A DNA stretch of 8,122 nt from an uncultured Bryobacteraceae bacterium (GTDB lineage: Bacteria > Acidobacteriota > Terriglobia > Bryobacterales > Bryobacteraceae), in assembly GCA_937921835.1 (NCBI GenBank), contig CAKZVG010000567.1, forward strand, positions 1 to 8,122. Reading direction: 5' to 3'. Positions 1-5,605 of the stretch are shown here, one piece after another. Under the pieces are notes generated by a model. That model saw only the letters and a program-made list of their open reading frames with translations, did no database searches and was not told the origin of the DNA. Position 1 is the stretch's first letter; each line of letters opens with the position of its first letter. Position numbers and translations under genes: made by a program.

Positions 1-465
1 CTCAGCAGCCCTCCGGAAAGGTTTGAGCGCCTGCGGGAAGTGGTGCTGTTCGGCCCCGCGGGCCCGCTGTTTGACGGCCGGCCGGTCGGACTTGAGGAGG
101 TTTGGGAACACAAGGGCCGGCTGATCTTCAAGTTTCAAGGCGTGGATTCGATTTCTGACGCCGAGAGGCTGCGGGGAGCGGAGTTGCGCGTGCCGCCGGC
201 GGAGCGCGCGCCGCTGGAGCCGGGCGAGTTCTATTTTTCGGATCTGCTCGGCTGCCAGATGGTCGAGCCCGGCGGCGAGATCGTCGGCACGGTGTCGGGC
301 TGGCAGGATTGCGGCGGGCAGGCGTTGCTCGAGGTGACGCCGGACGGCGGCGGCGAGCCGATTCTGGTGCCGTTCGTGGCGGCGATCTGTGTTTCGATCG
401 AGCCAGAACAGCGGCGCATCGTGGCCCAATTGCCCGATGGGCTGAAGGATTTGAATCGCGGATGA
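1..465 (+). CDS. rimM: Ribosome maturation factor RimM (5'-truncated by window edge)
   Basis: RimM binds ribosomal protein S19 and assists maturation of the 30S subunit head in the cytoplasm. The reading frame is open from base 1, with about 154 codons visible and no start inside the window. The leading residues (PPERFERL, then VVLFGP) match the N-terminal RimM barrel, where a '..perf..l..v' segment is usual, so roughly 20 N-terminal residues are missing. The C-terminal PRC-barrel half begins near FYFSDLLGCQMVEPGGEIVGTV and ends with the typical ILVPFV...IVAQLPDGL segment. A GTG at 40 opens a shorter ORF but lies inside the conserved N-domain, so it is not the true start. The stop (463-465) overlaps the trmD ATG (462-464). 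Position upstream of trmD and rplS agrees with the widespread rpsP-rimM-trmD-rplS operon. Confidence 0.95.
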   Translation, partial: LSSPPERFERLREVVLFGPAGPLFDGRPVGLEEVWEHKGRLIFKFQGVDSISDAERLRGAELRVPPAERAPLEPGEFYFSDLLGCQMVEPGGEIVGTVSGWQDCGGQALLEVTPDGGGEPILVPFVAAICVSIEPEQRRIVAQLPDGLKDLNRG

Positions 466-1223
466 AGTTTCACGTGCTGACGATCTTCCCGGAGTTCTTC
501 CGGGGACCGTTCGAGCACGGCGTGGTGGCGCGGGCGGCCGAAGCCGGTATCCTGGAGATACGGATTCACGATCCGCGGGATTGGACCTTCGACCGGCATC
601 GCACGGTCGACGACCGGCCGTTCGGAGGCGGGGAGGGTATGGTGCTCAAGCCCGAACCGCTGTTCCTGGCGGTCGAAGCGGTTCTGCCGCGGCGCGATCC
701 GGCCCGGCACAGGGTGATTTTGCTGTCGGCGCAGGGTGCGCGCTTCAACCAGCGGACGGCGCGGCGGCTGAGCGGGTTTGAAGAAGTGCTGCTGATCTGC
801 GGGCGCTATGAGGGCGTCGACGAGCGGGTCGGCGAACACCTCGCCGACGAAGAGTTGTCGGTGGGTGATTTTGTTCTGAGCGGCGGAGAGTTGGCCGCGG
901 CGGTGGTGGTCGACTGCGTGGCGCGGCTGCTGCCGGGGGTTCTTGGCAACGAGGCTTCCAGCGTGCATGAGTCCTTCTCCGGGGAGGGGGAGGGCGCGGG
1001 AATCCTGGACTGCCCGCACTATACGCGACCGGCGGATTTCCGGGGCTGGAAGGTCCCCGAGGTGCTGCTGGGCGGCAATCACGCGGCGATCGCGGCGTGG
1101 CGGCGCGGGGCGGCGCTGGAGAAAACCAGACGGCTCCGGCCGGAGCTTTTGAAAGGAATGGCCGCGGTTGCGCGGCGCGAGGTAGAGCATGACGAACGGT
1201 TTGTTGAGGAAGGTGATCAATAA
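462..1223 (+). CDS. trmD: tRNA (guanine-N1)-methyltransferase TrmD
   Basis: TrmD uses S-adenosylmethionine to methylate G37 next to the anticodon, which prevents +1 frameshifting. It is a SPOUT enzyme with a trefoil knot. The 253-residue protein starts [13 protein letters not shown] and carries the conserved [13 protein letters not shown] stretch, [10 protein letters not shown] (residues 114-123), [12 protein letters not shown] (132-143, the knot), then LDCPHYTRP and the [15 protein letters not shown] tail. The ATG at 462 forms an ATGA overlap with rimM; an upstream in-frame ATG at 309 would lie within rimM and is rejected. Two oddities stand out. The position I align with catalytic Asp169 of the E. 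coli/Haemophilus enzymes is Glu170. Just after it is a Gly/Glu-rich segment (174-180) about five residues longer than in E. coli. The 3' end overlaps rplS by 35 nt. Confidence 0.97.
   Translation: MKFHVLTIFPEFFRGPFEHGVVARAAEAGILEIRIHDPRDWTFDRHRTVDDRPFGGGEGMVLKPEPLFLAVEAVLPRRDPARHRVILLSAQGARFNQRTARRLSGFEEVLLICGRYEGVDERVGEHLADEELSVGDFVLSGGELAAAVVVDCVARLLPGVLGNEASSVHESFSGEGEGAGILDCPHYTRPADFRGWKVPEVLLGGNHAAIAAWRRGAALEKTRRLRPELLKGMAAVARREVEHDERFVEEGDQ
981..1000 (+). other. Putative G-quadruplex motif inside trmD
   Basis: Four G runs (981-984, 986-990, 992-994, 998-1000) are separated by loops of 1, 1 and 3 nt. This satisfies the classical G3+N1-7 pattern on the coding strand, so it could fold in DNA or in the mRNA. 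It encodes residues 174-180 of TrmD (Gly-Glu-Gly-Glu-Gly-Ala-Gly), a stretch longer than in E. coli TrmD. Folding and any function are inference; it may simply reflect Gly/Glu codons in GC-rich DNA. Confidence 0.45.
1179..1182 (+). promoter_or_regulatory. Shine-Dalgarno site for rplS, inside trmD
   Basis: GAGG lies 6 nt before the ATG at 1189, within the trmD coding sequence. It supports the rplS start that creates the 35-nt overlap. The start also gives the normal L19 N-terminus, so both lines of evidence agree. Confidence 0.6.
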
Positions 1224-1536
1224 GAACAAGCGGAGCGACATCCCGGAATTCCGGCCGGGCGACACCATCCGCGTCCACGTCCGGATCCGGGAAGGTGACA
1301 AGGAACGCTTGCAGGCGTTTGAAGGCACAGTGATCGCGCGCAACAATACCGGCATGGGCGAGAGCATCACGGTCCGCAAGATCAGCTTCGGCCAGGGAGT
1401 GGAGCGCATTTTCCCGCTCCACGCGCCGCTCATCGACCATATCGACTTCATCCGCACCGGGCGCGTGCGGCGCTCGAAGTTGTACTACCTGCGCGGGCTG
1501 CGCGGCAAGGCCGCCCGCCTGCGGGAACGCGACTAG
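1189..1536 (+). CDS. rplS: 50S ribosomal protein bL19
   Basis: bL19 is a bacterial large-subunit protein at the interface with the 30S subunit. The 115-residue product has the full family pattern: a short helical N-terminus, [30 protein letters not shown], then [44 protein letters not shown]. Length is normal for the family (about 115-120). The ATG at 1189 is the natural start, because the usual L19 N-terminus leaves about 18 residues before 'DIPEF', and GAGG precedes it. As a result the first 35 nt are also the last codons of trmD in another frame, unlike the short gap seen in E. coli. The gene is followed after 18 nt by rnhB. Confidence 0.97.
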   Translation: MTNGLLRKVINKNKRSDIPEFRPGDTIRVHVRIREGDKERLQAFEGTVIARNNTGMGESITVRKISFGQGVERIFPLHAPLIDHIDFIRTGRVRRSKLYYLRGLRGKAARLRERD

Positions 1537-1538
1537 GC

Positions 1539-1563
1539 CGCCGCCGGCAAACCCGTGGCGGCG
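1539..1563 (+). repeat. Inverted repeat spanning the rplS-rnhB junction
   Basis: CGCCGCC (1539-1545) and GGCGGCG (1557-1563) form a perfect 7-bp stem with an 11-nt loop. No T run follows, so it is not a standard terminator. The proposed GTG start of rnhB (1555-1557) sits at the loop/right-arm border, so the hairpin could mask it. GCC/GGC repeats pair easily in such DNA, so chance is plausible. Confidence 0.3.
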
Positions 1564-2244
1564 AGCGGACCAGCGCCCTTGCGTTGCACCGGCTGCTTCG
1601 AGCGGGCGGCGCGGAGCCAGGGGTATCTCCACGTCGCGGGCGCCGACGAAGCCGGCCGCGGCTCGCTGTTCGGCCCGGTCTTCGCCGCCGCCGTGGAACT
1701 CGATCCGGCGCGGCCCATCCGCGGCCTGAACGACAGCAAGTTGTTGACCCCCGAGCAGCGCGAAGCTCTCGCCGTCCGCATCCGCCAGCGCGCGCGGGCT
1801 TGGGCCGTGGCCGCCGCGACGGTGTTCGAGATCGACGAGATCAACATTTATCACGCCTCCCGTCTGGCCATGCGGCGCGCGGTTGAGCTTCTGGACCCGC
1901 CCTGTGACTACCTGCTCACCGATGCCGTGCCGGTCGAGCTGCCCGTCCCCCAGCTTGCGCTTATCCACGGCGACGCCCGCTGCCGGTCGATCGCCGCCGC
2001 GTCCATCCTGGCCAAGGTGGCGCGCGATGCCTGCCTGGCGCGCTGGGACGAGGTTTTCCCCGAGTATGGGCTCAAGCGTCACAAGGGCTATTACACGCCC
2101 GAGCACCGCCGGGCGCTCGAGAAAGCCGGACCCACCTGGCTGCACCGCTTCAGTTTCGAGCCGGTCCGGCAGGCGGGCCGGTTGCGGGCGGATCCCATTC
2201 AGGCGGAGTTGTTTCCCGCGGCGGAGCCGGCCGGATGCCCCTAG
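1555..2244 (+). CDS. rnhB: Ribonuclease HII
   Basis: RNase HII cuts the RNA strand of RNA/DNA hybrids and removes single ribonucleotides misincorporated in DNA. The core is clear: AGADEAGRG with catalytic Asp31 and Glu32, LNDSKLL, a third acidic residue in LLTDAVPV, and the GDARCRSIAAASILAKVARD segment containing the last acidic residue. The C-terminus HKGYYTPEHRRAL...HRFSF is also typical. At 229 residues it is of usual size. The start is uncertain. GTG 1555 is the first start codon after the in-frame rplS stop, but it has no good ribosome site; TTG 1579 would begin just before the RCTGCFE stretch and is a real alternative. A CxxC pair (Cys11, Cys14) lies near the N-terminus. The 3' end overlaps the next gene by 10 nt. 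Confidence 0.93.
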   Translation: MAASGPAPLRCTGCFERAARSQGYLHVAGADEAGRGSLFGPVFAAAVELDPARPIRGLNDSKLLTPEQREALAVRIRQRARAWAVAAATVFEIDEINIYHASRLAMRRAVELLDPPCDYLLTDAVPVELPVPQLALIHGDARCRSIAAASILAKVARDACLARWDEVFPEYGLKRHKGYYTPEHRRALEKAGPTWLHRFSFEPVRQAGRLRADPIQAELFPAAEPAGCP

Positions 2245-2558
2245 AACCGGACGGCCCGCAGGTGGTCAAGGGCGTCGAACCCGCCCCGCAACCGCACCGG
2301 CGCTACCGCTGGTATCACAAAGCCAGAGCGCTGCTGTTCGCGGTGGTCTGCTTCGAGGTGGGCCTGGTGCTGGTGGTCCTGCCGTGGCTGGAGGTCTGGG
2401 AAAACAACTACCTCGCGATGCTGTTCCCGGCGTTGCAGCCGGTCTGGCCAAACCCCTATCTCAAGGGCGCCATCAGCGGGCTGGGCGCCGTCAATATCTA
2501 CATTTCCTTCGTGGAGATTTTCGCGCTGCGGCGTTTCGCCGAACCTCCCGCGGCGTAG
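2235..2558 (+). CDS. Small two-helix membrane protein of unknown function
   Basis: I do not recognise a named family. The 107-residue product has a hydrophilic proline-rich N-terminus (1-20), a basic aromatic stretch HRRYRWYHKAR (21-31), a hydrophobic helix at about 32-52 (LLFAVVCFEVGLVLVVLPWL), a middle loop with several Trp and Pro residues, and a second helix at about 78-98 (GAISGLGAVNIYISFVEIFAL) followed by RRF. By the positive-inside rule both ends should be cytoplasmic. The ATG at 2235 overlaps the rnhB stop by 10 nt, which suggests coupled translation and supports it being a real gene. Composition and codon pattern match the neighbours, with no sign of transfer. My impression is that similar proteins occur in related genomes, but this is unchecked. 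A role in envelope biology, suggested by the exporter genes downstream, is only a guess. Confidence 0.75.
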   Translation: MPLEPDGPQVVKGVEPAPQPHRRYRWYHKARALLFAVVCFEVGLVLVVLPWLEVWENNYLAMLFPALQPVWPNPYLKGAISGLGAVNIYISFVEIFALRRFAEPPAA

Positions 2559-2607
2559 CCCGGCGCGGGCGGTTCCAAAGCGCTCCGCGCGCCGACCCTG
2601 CTAAACT

Positions 2608-2612
2608 GGAGA
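2608..2612 (+). promoter_or_regulatory. Shine-Dalgarno site for the Trm112-like gene
   Basis: GGAGA with an 8-nt spacer before the ATG at 2621. It fixes the start of this very short gene, whose reading frame otherwise runs open far upstream through rnhB and the membrane-protein gene in another frame. Confidence 0.65.
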
Positions 2613-2620
2613 ACCGTTCT

Positions 2621-2791
2621 ATGGCCATCAGTAAGGAATTGCTCGAAATCCTCGTTTGCCCGGTGTGCAAGGCGCCGGTCGAGCTGTTGCAGGAGGAGAA
2701 CGGCCTGAAGTGCACGCAGTGCAAACGCGTCTATCCGGTCCGCGACGACATCCCGGTCATGCTGGTGGACGAAGCGCGGATTGAGGAGTGA
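2621..2791 (+). CDS. Trm112/YcaR-like zinc-ribbon protein (UPF0434)
   Basis: This 56-residue protein begins MAISKELLEILVCPVCKAP and has four cysteines in two CxxC knuckles (Cys13/Cys16 and Cys31/Cys34), followed by YPVRDDIPVMLVDEA, the hallmark end of the Trm112/UPF0434 family. In eukaryotes and archaea Trm112 is a zinc-binding activator of methyltransferases; the bacterial role is poorly defined. In Escherichia coli the homologue ycaR lies in the msbA-lpxK-ycaR-kdsB neighbourhood, and here too it sits two genes before an MsbA-like exporter. That conserved association hints at a lipid A/LOS-linked role, but this is inference. The start is supported by GGAGA at 2608-2612. It is preceded by the longest gene-free gap in the window (62 nt), so a separate promoter is possible, although none is convincing. 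The next gene starts 13 nt after its stop. Confidence 0.88.
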   Translation: MAISKELLEILVCPVCKAPVELLQEENGLKCTQCKRVYPVRDDIPVMLVDEARIEE

Positions 2792-2804
2792 CAGCGGCCG
2801 GGCA

Positions 2805-3716
2805 ATGAAGCCGCCTCTCGAGCAGCTTCCGGCCGCGGCGCGCGTGGCGGTGATCCGCCTGCGCTCGCTGGGGGACTGCGTGCTCACCACTCCGGCGCTG
2901 GCGATCCTCAAGGCGGCCCGCGCCGGCCTGCGCGTCGGCGTGGTGGCCGAGGAGCGCTTCGCGGCGGTCTTTGAAGGCAATCCGGACGTGGACGACATTC
3001 TGCCTCCCAACCCCGCCCGGCTCGCCGCCTGGCGGCCGGATCTGTGTCTGAACCTGCACGGCGGCACCCGGAGCATGCTGCTCACCGCCGCCTCCGCCGC
3101 CCGCTTCCGCGCCGGCTTCGCCCACTTCCGCGGGCGGGCGCTCTACAACCTGCCCATCCCCAGCGCGCAGGAGATCCTGGGCGTGGACCGCAAGGTCCAC
3201 ACGGCGGAACATTTGGCCTCAGCAATGTTTTATCTCGGAGCGCCGCGCGCGGAGATCCCCCCCGCAAGGCTCTACGCCGCCCCGCCCCCGCGGCGGGCGC
3301 CTTACGCGGTGCTGCACCCGGCGGCTTCGGCGCCCGTCAAAGCCTGGCCTGCGGCGAATTTTCTGGAAACCGCCGCCTGGTTGCGGCGCGTGCCCGGTCT
3401 GGAGCCGGTGTTCATCGGCGGCGCCGAGGACGACCTGTCCGCCTTTGGCCGCTACCCGGTCCTGGCCGGGGCGCCCCTGGCCGAGGTGAAGTCCTTGCTC
3501 TCCGGGGCGTCGCTGTTTATTGGCAATGACAGCGGGCCGGCGCACATGGCGGCGGCCTTCCGCGTTCCGGTGGTGGTCTTTTTCGGTCCCTCGGATCCCG
3601 AGGTATGGGCGCCCTGGAAGACCCGTGCGGAGGTGTTCGTCTCCCGCGAGGGCCTGGACCGCGTCGCCGCCGCCCAGGTGCGGGCGGCCATCGAGCGGCT
3701 GAGAGCGGCGGCATGA
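2805..3716 (+). CDS. Glycosyltransferase family 9 (heptosyltransferase-like)
   Basis: GT9 enzymes such as WaaC and WaaF add ADP-heptose to the LPS core at the cytoplasmic face of the inner membrane. The 303-residue protein has the N-terminal pattern RLRSLGDCVLTTPAL (18-32), with Asp24 at the position of the catalytic base; a central HPAASAPVKAWPAANF segment containing the usual sugar-nucleotide Lys; and GNDSGPAHMAAA (from 240; Asp242, His247), the C-terminal nucleotide-sugar signature. It is somewhat shorter than E. coli WaaC/WaaF. The exact acceptor and donor cannot be read from sequence, so I give no symbol. ATG 2805 is preferred; an in-frame TTG at 2781 would overlap the upstream gene by 11 nt and add eight residues. 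The stop overlaps the next ATG (ATGA), which couples it to the exporter and fits core assembly followed by export. Confidence 0.88.
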   Translation: MKPPLEQLPAAARVAVIRLRSLGDCVLTTPALAILKAARAGLRVGVVAEERFAAVFEGNPDVDDILPPNPARLAAWRPDLCLNLHGGTRSMLLTAASAARFRAGFAHFRGRALYNLPIPSAQEILGVDRKVHTAEHLASAMFYLGAPRAEIPPARLYAAPPPRRAPYAVLHPAASAPVKAWPAANFLETAAWLRRVPGLEPVFIGGAEDDLSAFGRYPVLAGAPLAEVKSLLSGASLFIGNDSGPAHMAAAFRVPVVVFFGPSDPEVWAPWKTRAEVFVSREGLDRVAAAQVRAAIERLRAAA

Positions 3717-5605
3717 GTTCCAACGGACAAGACGCCGCGCAACCGCCCGTCCGTGCAGCGGCGCGGCCGGGCCGCGGCAGCCTTTTCCGCCTGCTCGCCT
3801 ACGTGCGGCCGTACTGGCTCCCGCTGGCGGCCTCGGTGGTGCTGATGGCTCTGGTTGGCGCCATGCACGCCATGATCGCGCTGCTGGTGGGCCCGGTCTT
3901 CGACCGGGTGCTCAATCCTTCCTCGCCCGACACGCCCGTACCGCTGGTCTCCATTCCCGGTCTGGGGGCGACCATCCATCTCGATCAACTCGTGCCCGGC
4001 TGGATCAGCAACGTCTGGACCAGCGTCGCCTTCGCCATCCTGGCCGTGTTTCTCATCAAGGGGCTGGCCGAGTACTGCGGAACCTACCTGGTAAATTACA
4101 CCGGGCTGTCGGCGGTCACCGATTTGCGGCAGAAGGTGTTTGACCGGCTGCTGCGCCAGGACTCGTACTTCTTCGAGCAGCACTCGACCGCGAAACTGAT
4201 GTCCTCGGTGATGAGCGACATCGAGAAGATCCAGGTGGCCACCTCGCACATGCTGGCCGACTGGCTGCGCCAGTCCTTCTCCGTGGCCGGGCTGCTCTAC
4301 GTCGTGCTCCAGAAGGACTGGAAGTTGGCGCTGGTCAGCCTTACCCTGCTGCCCTTCGTTATGGTGCCCACGCTGCGCATCGGCCGCCGTATCCGGCGCA
4401 CCACGCGCCGCGCCCAGGACGACACGGCCGAGTTGAACCAGGTCTTGCAGGAGGCCCTCAGCGGCCAGCAGGTGGTGAAGGCCTTCGGCGCCGAGGCCTT
4501 CGAATCCTCGCGTTTCCGCGCCGCGGCCCGCAAGCTGCGCTCAACCAGCCTGCGCTACGTGGCGCAGCAGTCGCTGGCTTCGCCGCTGATCGAGTTCTTC
4601 GGCGCGCTCACCATCGTCGGGCTGCTCACCTACGCGCGCGAGCAGATCAAGGCCGGCGCCATGACCACCGGCGAGTTCACCACTTTCGTGATCGCGCTGC
4701 TGATGCTCTACGAACCCGTCAAGCGTCTGGTGGGGATTCACAACATCTTCCAGCAGGCCCTGGGCGCCTCGCAGAAGGTCTTCGAGTACCTGGACCGCGA
4801 CAACGGCGTGCGCGAAAAACCGGGCGCCGTGACACTTAAGCGCTTCACTCGCGGCATCGTCTTCGATAACGTCGGCTTCCGCTACCCCGGTTCGCCGGCG
4901 GGCTTCGAGCTTAAGGCGATCTCGCTTGAGGTGAAAGCGGGTGAGATCGCCGCCGTGGTGGGCCCGAGCGGGGCCGGCAAGACCACGCTCGTGAACCTCG
5001 TTCCTCGTTTCCACGATGTCACTTCCGGCGCGCTGTTGGTCGACGGGTACGATGTCCGCGACCTCACCCTCAGCTCGCTGCGCGAGAAGATCGGCATCGT
5101 GGCGCAAGACACCTTCCTGTTCAACGACACCATCGCCAACAACATCCGCTACGGCGATCCGGCGGCGGGAGACGGCGCGGTCCGGGAAGCGGCCCGGAAC
5201 GCCTTCGCCGAAGAGTTCATCCTCCGCCTGCCGGGCGGTTATGACGCCATGATCGGCGAGCGGGGCCTCAAGCTGAGCGGCGGCCAGCGCCAGCGCATCG
5301 CCATCGCGCGCGCCCTGCTCAAGAACCCGCCGATCCTGATCCTGGACGAAGCGACCTCCCACCTGGACTCGGAGTCCGAGGCCCTGGTGCAGCGCGCGCT
5401 GGCCAATCTGATGGCCGGCCGCACCGTGATCGTCATTGCCCACCGGCTCTCCACGGTGCGGCGCGCCGACAGGATCGCCGTGCTCGAGCGCGGGCGCCTG
5501 GTGGAGACCGGCTCCCACGACGAACTCGTCACCGGGGGCGGCGTCTATCAGCGCCTGCACGAACTTCAGTTCTGGGACGAAACCGAACCCCTGCTAGACC
5601 CATGA
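3713..5605 (+). CDS. msbA: MsbA-like ABC exporter (fused permease and ATPase)
   Basis: This is a type IV half-transporter of 630 residues that works as a homodimer in the inner membrane. In Gram-negatives MsbA flips the lipid A-core to the periplasmic leaflet. The N-terminal half has about six hydrophobic helices; TM1 lies at about 36-60 and TM2 at about 101-125, separated by an unusually long, Pro-rich outer loop (61-100). The ATPase domain is complete: Walker A GPSGAGKTT (417-425), Q-loop Gln465, signature LSGGQ (521-525), Walker B ILILDEATSHLD (Asp545, Glu546) and switch His577. Nothing essential is missing. It is about 50 residues longer than E. coli MsbA, partly from a 20-residue hydrophilic N-terminus and the outer loop. 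Context with a GT9 enzyme upstream supports a lipid A/LOS cargo, but MsbA, multidrug and polysaccharide exporters share this fold. It overlaps both neighbours by 4 nt. Confidence 0.88.
   Translation: MSSNGQDAAQPPVRAAARPGRGSLFRLLAYVRPYWLPLAASVVLMALVGAMHAMIALLVGPVFDRVLNPSSPDTPVPLVSIPGLGATIHLDQLVPGWISNVWTSVAFAILAVFLIKGLAEYCGTYLVNYTGLSAVTDLRQKVFDRLLRQDSYFFEQHSTAKLMSSVMSDIEKIQVATSHMLADWLRQSFSVAGLLYVVLQKDWKLALVSLTLLPFVMVPTLRIGRRIRRTTRRAQDDTAELNQVLQEALSGQQVVKAFGAEAFESSRFRAAARKLRSTSLRYVAQQSLASPLIEFFGALTIVGLLTYAREQIKAGAMTTGEFTTFVIALLMLYEPVKRLVGIHNIFQQALGASQKVFEYLDRDNGVREKPGAVTLKRFTRGIVFDNVGFRYPGSPAGFELKAISLEVKAGEIAAVVGPSGAGKTTLVNLVPRFHDVTSGALLVDGYDVRDLTLSSLREKIGIVAQDTFLFNDTIANNIRYGDPAAGDGAVREAARNAFAEEFILRLPGGYDAMIGERGLKLSGGQRQRIAIARALLKNPPILILDEATSHLDSESEALVQRALANLMAGRTVIVIAHRLSTVRRADRIAVLERGRLVETGSHDELVTGGGVYQRLHELQFWDETEPLLDP

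Noticed and set aside
231..1457. Long minus-strand open frame (408 codons) opposite rimM, trmD and rplS
   Set aside because: It lies antisense to three clearly conserved genes, its translation is low-complexity Arg/Pro/Ser-rich and matches nothing recognisable. Long antisense frames are expected in GC-rich coding DNA.
745..2145. 466-codon minus-strand open frame opposite trmD, rplS and rnhB
   Set aside because: Same reason: it shadows well-supported genes and degenerates into Pro/Arg runs with no domain-like pattern.
2563..2590. Possible terminator after the small membrane-protein gene (GCGCGG / CCGCGC arms)
   Set aside because: Only 6 bp of stem with a 16-nt loop and no T run; in DNA this GC-rich such pairing is common by chance.
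2599..2607. Extended -10-like TGCTAAACT before the Trm112-like gene
   Set aside because: No matching -35 at the right distance, and transcription would begin near 2614, cutting off the GGAGA ribosome site. More likely chance sequence next to the ribosome site, though this 62-nt gap remains the best place to look for a promoter.
1883..2620. Upstream extension of the Trm112-like reading frame
   Set aside because: The frame stays open through rnhB and the membrane-protein gene in another phase, but the family is about 56-65 residues long and ATG 2621 has a good ribosome site. The upstream part is Arg/Pro/Ser-rich noise.
2781..2804. TTG 2781 as the start of the GT9 gene
   Set aside because: It would add MRSDSGRA, which is unlike the family N-terminus, and overlap the upstream gene. 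ATG 2805 gives a normal lead-in to the first beta strand, although the ribosome site there is weak.
3257..3289. C-run cluster that could form a minus-strand quadruplex inside the GT9 gene
   Set aside because: Only three separate runs, with a 16-nt middle loop; it does not meet the usual loop limit and encodes a Pro-rich linker (PPAR..APPPRR).
4541..5560. 339-codon minus-strand open frame opposite the exporter ATPase domain
   Set aside because: The opposite strand encodes all ABC ATPase motifs; the antisense product (His/Val/Asp/Gly-rich) is a codon-pattern artefact.
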